NCBI GenBank assembly: GCA_937873105.1
Contig: CALMWD010000169.1
Span: 1-5,984 of the forward strand
Length of the DNA stretch: 5,984 nucleotides
Direction: 5' to 3'
Source of the DNA: an uncultured Rhodanobacteraceae bacterium
GTDB lineage: Bacteria; Pseudomonadota; Gammaproteobacteria; Xanthomonadales; Ahniellaceae
Below the pieces are notes generated by a model. That model saw only the letters and a list, made by a program, of their open reading frames with translations. It was not told the DNA's origin and made no database searches. The translations under genes were made by a program, and so were the position numbers. Shown here one piece after another: positions 4,753-5,984 of this stretch (the first letter of the stretch is position 1; each line of letters begins with the position of its first letter).

Positions 4753-5984
4753 TCAGTCGCCCTGGGCGCTGCGCCAGGTGTTGCGCCCCGCCGCCTTGGC
4801 CGCGTACAGGGCGTGGTCGGCGGCGCGCAGCAGGCGGTCGGCGTCGTGCTCCGGCGTCGACAGGGCGACGCCGATGCTGGTGCCTGGCGTCAGCGTCTGG
4901 CCGTCGACCGCCAGCGGTTCGGCCATGGTCCGGCAGATGCGTTCGGCCAGGGCTTCGGCCGCGACCGTGTCGGCCGGCGAGAGCAGCACGACGAACTCAT
5001 CGCCGCCGACCCGGGCCAGCACGCTGTCGCTGCCGACGCAGCGCGTCAGGCGCTCGGCGAAACCGCGGATCAGCGCATCGCCGGCGGCATGGCCATGGGT
5101 GTCGTTGACCTGCTTGAGGCGATCGATGTCGAGGAAGAGCAGGGCGAGACGGTGACCTTCGCGCTGCGCCGCGGCCAGGGCGTCCTGCAGGCGCCGTTCG
5201 AACTCGCGGCGATTGGCGAGTCCGGTGAGCGCATCGAAGCGCGCCTCGCGCTCCAGCTGCGCTTCGGCCTGGCGCAGCCGCGCATTGCTGGCGGCCAGGC
5301 GCGCAGTGGTGCGCCGCTGCAGGAACAGGAAGGCACCGATGACGCAGAGCACGCCGACCGCGATCGCGAAGGCCAGCGCCCGCAGGCGGTTGCTCGCGCT
5401 CAGGCTGTTCTCGCGTTCGGCGGCGAGTTCGGATTCCTTGGCCAGGCGCTGCAGTTCGAACTCCTGCTGGGCATAACGCAGGCGCGCGTCGAAGTCGTCG
5501 CCGGCGAGGGCGCGGTCGCGGCGGTCCATGGCCTCGTCGAGGTCCATCAGCCGGATCATCAGCGGTGCGGCGTCGCGGCGGTCCGGCTGGCGCTGCAGGC
5601 GGATGCGCAGCAGCTCGCGCAACGCGCGCCGTTCCTCGGTCTTCATGCCGAGGCGCTGGAAACCGTCGGTCGCCAGCGCCATCGCCGCTTCGGCGCGGGC
5701 CAGATCGCCCTCGGCGCGCGCCGCGAGGCCCAGCACCTCGTGGCCCAGGGCTTCGATCTGGGCGTTGCCGAAGCGTTGCGCCAGTGCCAGCACGCGTTCG
5801 CCGGCGGCGCGCTGTTCGGCCGGATCGCCGCTGTCGCGGGCGATGCGCGCCAGTTCCAGGTCCAGCTCGGAACTGAGCTTGGGATCGTCGAGCGGCGCCG
5901 CGACCCGGGCCGCTTCCCGCATCGCCTGGCGCGCGGCCGCGGCGTCGCCGAGTTCGAGTTCGGCACGACCGAGGTTGCGCAGCA
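4753..5984 (-). CDS. TPR-GGDEF diguanylate cyclase paralog, N-terminus cut by right window edge
   Basis: The visible frame gives about 409 residues. An ATG at 5922 is internal: codons up to 5982 continue the alignment with the neighbouring cyclase (LRNLGRAELELG here, LRNRGRAEAQLG there), so the gene starts beyond the window. Counting from that internal Met, residues up to about 135 are TPR-like helical repeats. Residues 145-170 are the same juxtamembrane helix (DARLRYAQQEFELQRL). A membrane segment spans about 181-200, then a short coiled coil leads directly into GGDEF (from about 225). There is no PAS domain: 117 residues present in the neighbour are absent at this junction. Catalytic signatures are intact: LDIDRLKQVND (264-274), GGDEF at 306-310 (4993-5007), and ALYAAKAAGRN near the end. 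The I-site position reads GSDS (5023-5034) instead of RxxD, so classical product inhibition at the primary I-site is probably lost. By analogy the missing N-terminus should hold a signal anchor and more repeats. It lies upstream of the PAS-containing paralog in transcription order, with no terminator between them. Diguanylate cyclase activity is inferred from motifs. Confidence 0.9.
   Translation of the reverse strand, partial: LRNLGRAELELGDAAAARQAMREAARVAAPLDDPKLSSELDLELARIARDSGDPAEQRAAGERVLALAQRFGNAQIEALGHEVLGLAARAEGDLARAEAAMALATDGFQRLGMKTEERRALRELLRIRLQRQPDRRDAAPLMIRLMDLDEAMDRRDRALAGDDFDARLRYAQQEFELQRLAKESELAAERENSLSASNRLRALAFAIAVGVLCVIGAFLFLQRRTTARLAASNARLRQAEAQLEREARFDALTGLANRREFERRLQDALAAAQREGHRLALLFLDIDRLKQVNDTHGHAAGDALIRGFAERLTRCVGSDSVLARVGGDEFVVLLSPADTVAAEALAERICRTMAEPLAVDGQTLTPGTSIGVALSTPEHDADRLLRAADHALYAAKAAGRNTWRSAQGD
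4771..5982 (-). repeat. Paralogous direct repeat, copy B, without PAS segment
   Basis: This is the partner of the repeat at 2531-4105 and runs to the right window edge, so its full length is unknown. It encodes the same TPR, juxtamembrane, membrane and GGDEF modules with no 117-residue PAS insert. Divergence is spread over the whole length, with many third-position changes, which points to an old duplication rather than a recent one. Confidence 0.8.

Noticed and set aside
2459..5155. An 898-codon open frame on the plus strand, antisense to both cyclases
   Set aside because: It starts at a TTG overlapping the end of hflC, runs through the terminator-like hairpin and is antisense to two well-supported GGDEF genes. 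Its Ala/Gly/Gln/Val/Arg-heavy, domain-free product is what the complement of GC-biased codons gives.

Overview
The window is a GC-rich stretch (G/C dominates third codon positions) of ordinary, densely coding bacterial chromosome. The gene families suggest a gammaproteobacterium of the Xanthomonadales/Lysobacterales type: an SH3-like small protein with conserved cysteines, an hflK-hflC pair, TPR-linked diguanylate cyclases, and a CCCCTCTCCC/GGGAGAGGGG hairpin resembling dispersed palindromes I recall from that order. This placement is inference, because no rRNA or other marker gene is present.

Layout: (1) 2-385, plus strand: the C-terminal part of an SH3-like, cysteine-containing protein cut by the left edge. 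(2) 386-456: a 71-bp gap with a small hairpin, a possible -10 element and the hflK ribosome binding site. (3) 457-2462, plus strand: hflK and hflC, overlapping by ATGA and almost certainly one transcript. They encode the two SPFH membrane proteins known to form a cage around the FtsH protease. (4) 2463-2512: a 50-bp gap between convergent genes, with a perfect 10-bp stem that probably separates the two transcription units. (5) 2513-4690, minus strand: a complete membrane-bound TPR-PAS-GGDEF diguanylate cyclase. (6) 4691-4752: a short gap with no visible terminator. (7) 4753-5984, minus strand: a second, clearly paralogous TPR-GGDEF protein lacking the PAS domain, cut by the right edge.

The two cyclases form a tandem duplicate. 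Both keep GGDEF, so both should make cyclic di-GMP. They differ in one cytoplasmic module (PAS present or absent) and in the allosteric inhibitory I-site (RESD in the downstream copy, GSDS in the upstream copy). This suggests a pair with shared input architecture but different signal integration and feedback. hflKC and the cyclases are convergent, and nothing in the sequence links their functions.

I see no mobile element, CRISPR array, tRNA or rRNA. No wholly new system is evident. The points most worth checking are the divergent cyclase pair, the HflKC variant outside its usual hfq-hflX neighbourhood, and the hairpin as a member of a dispersed repeat family.
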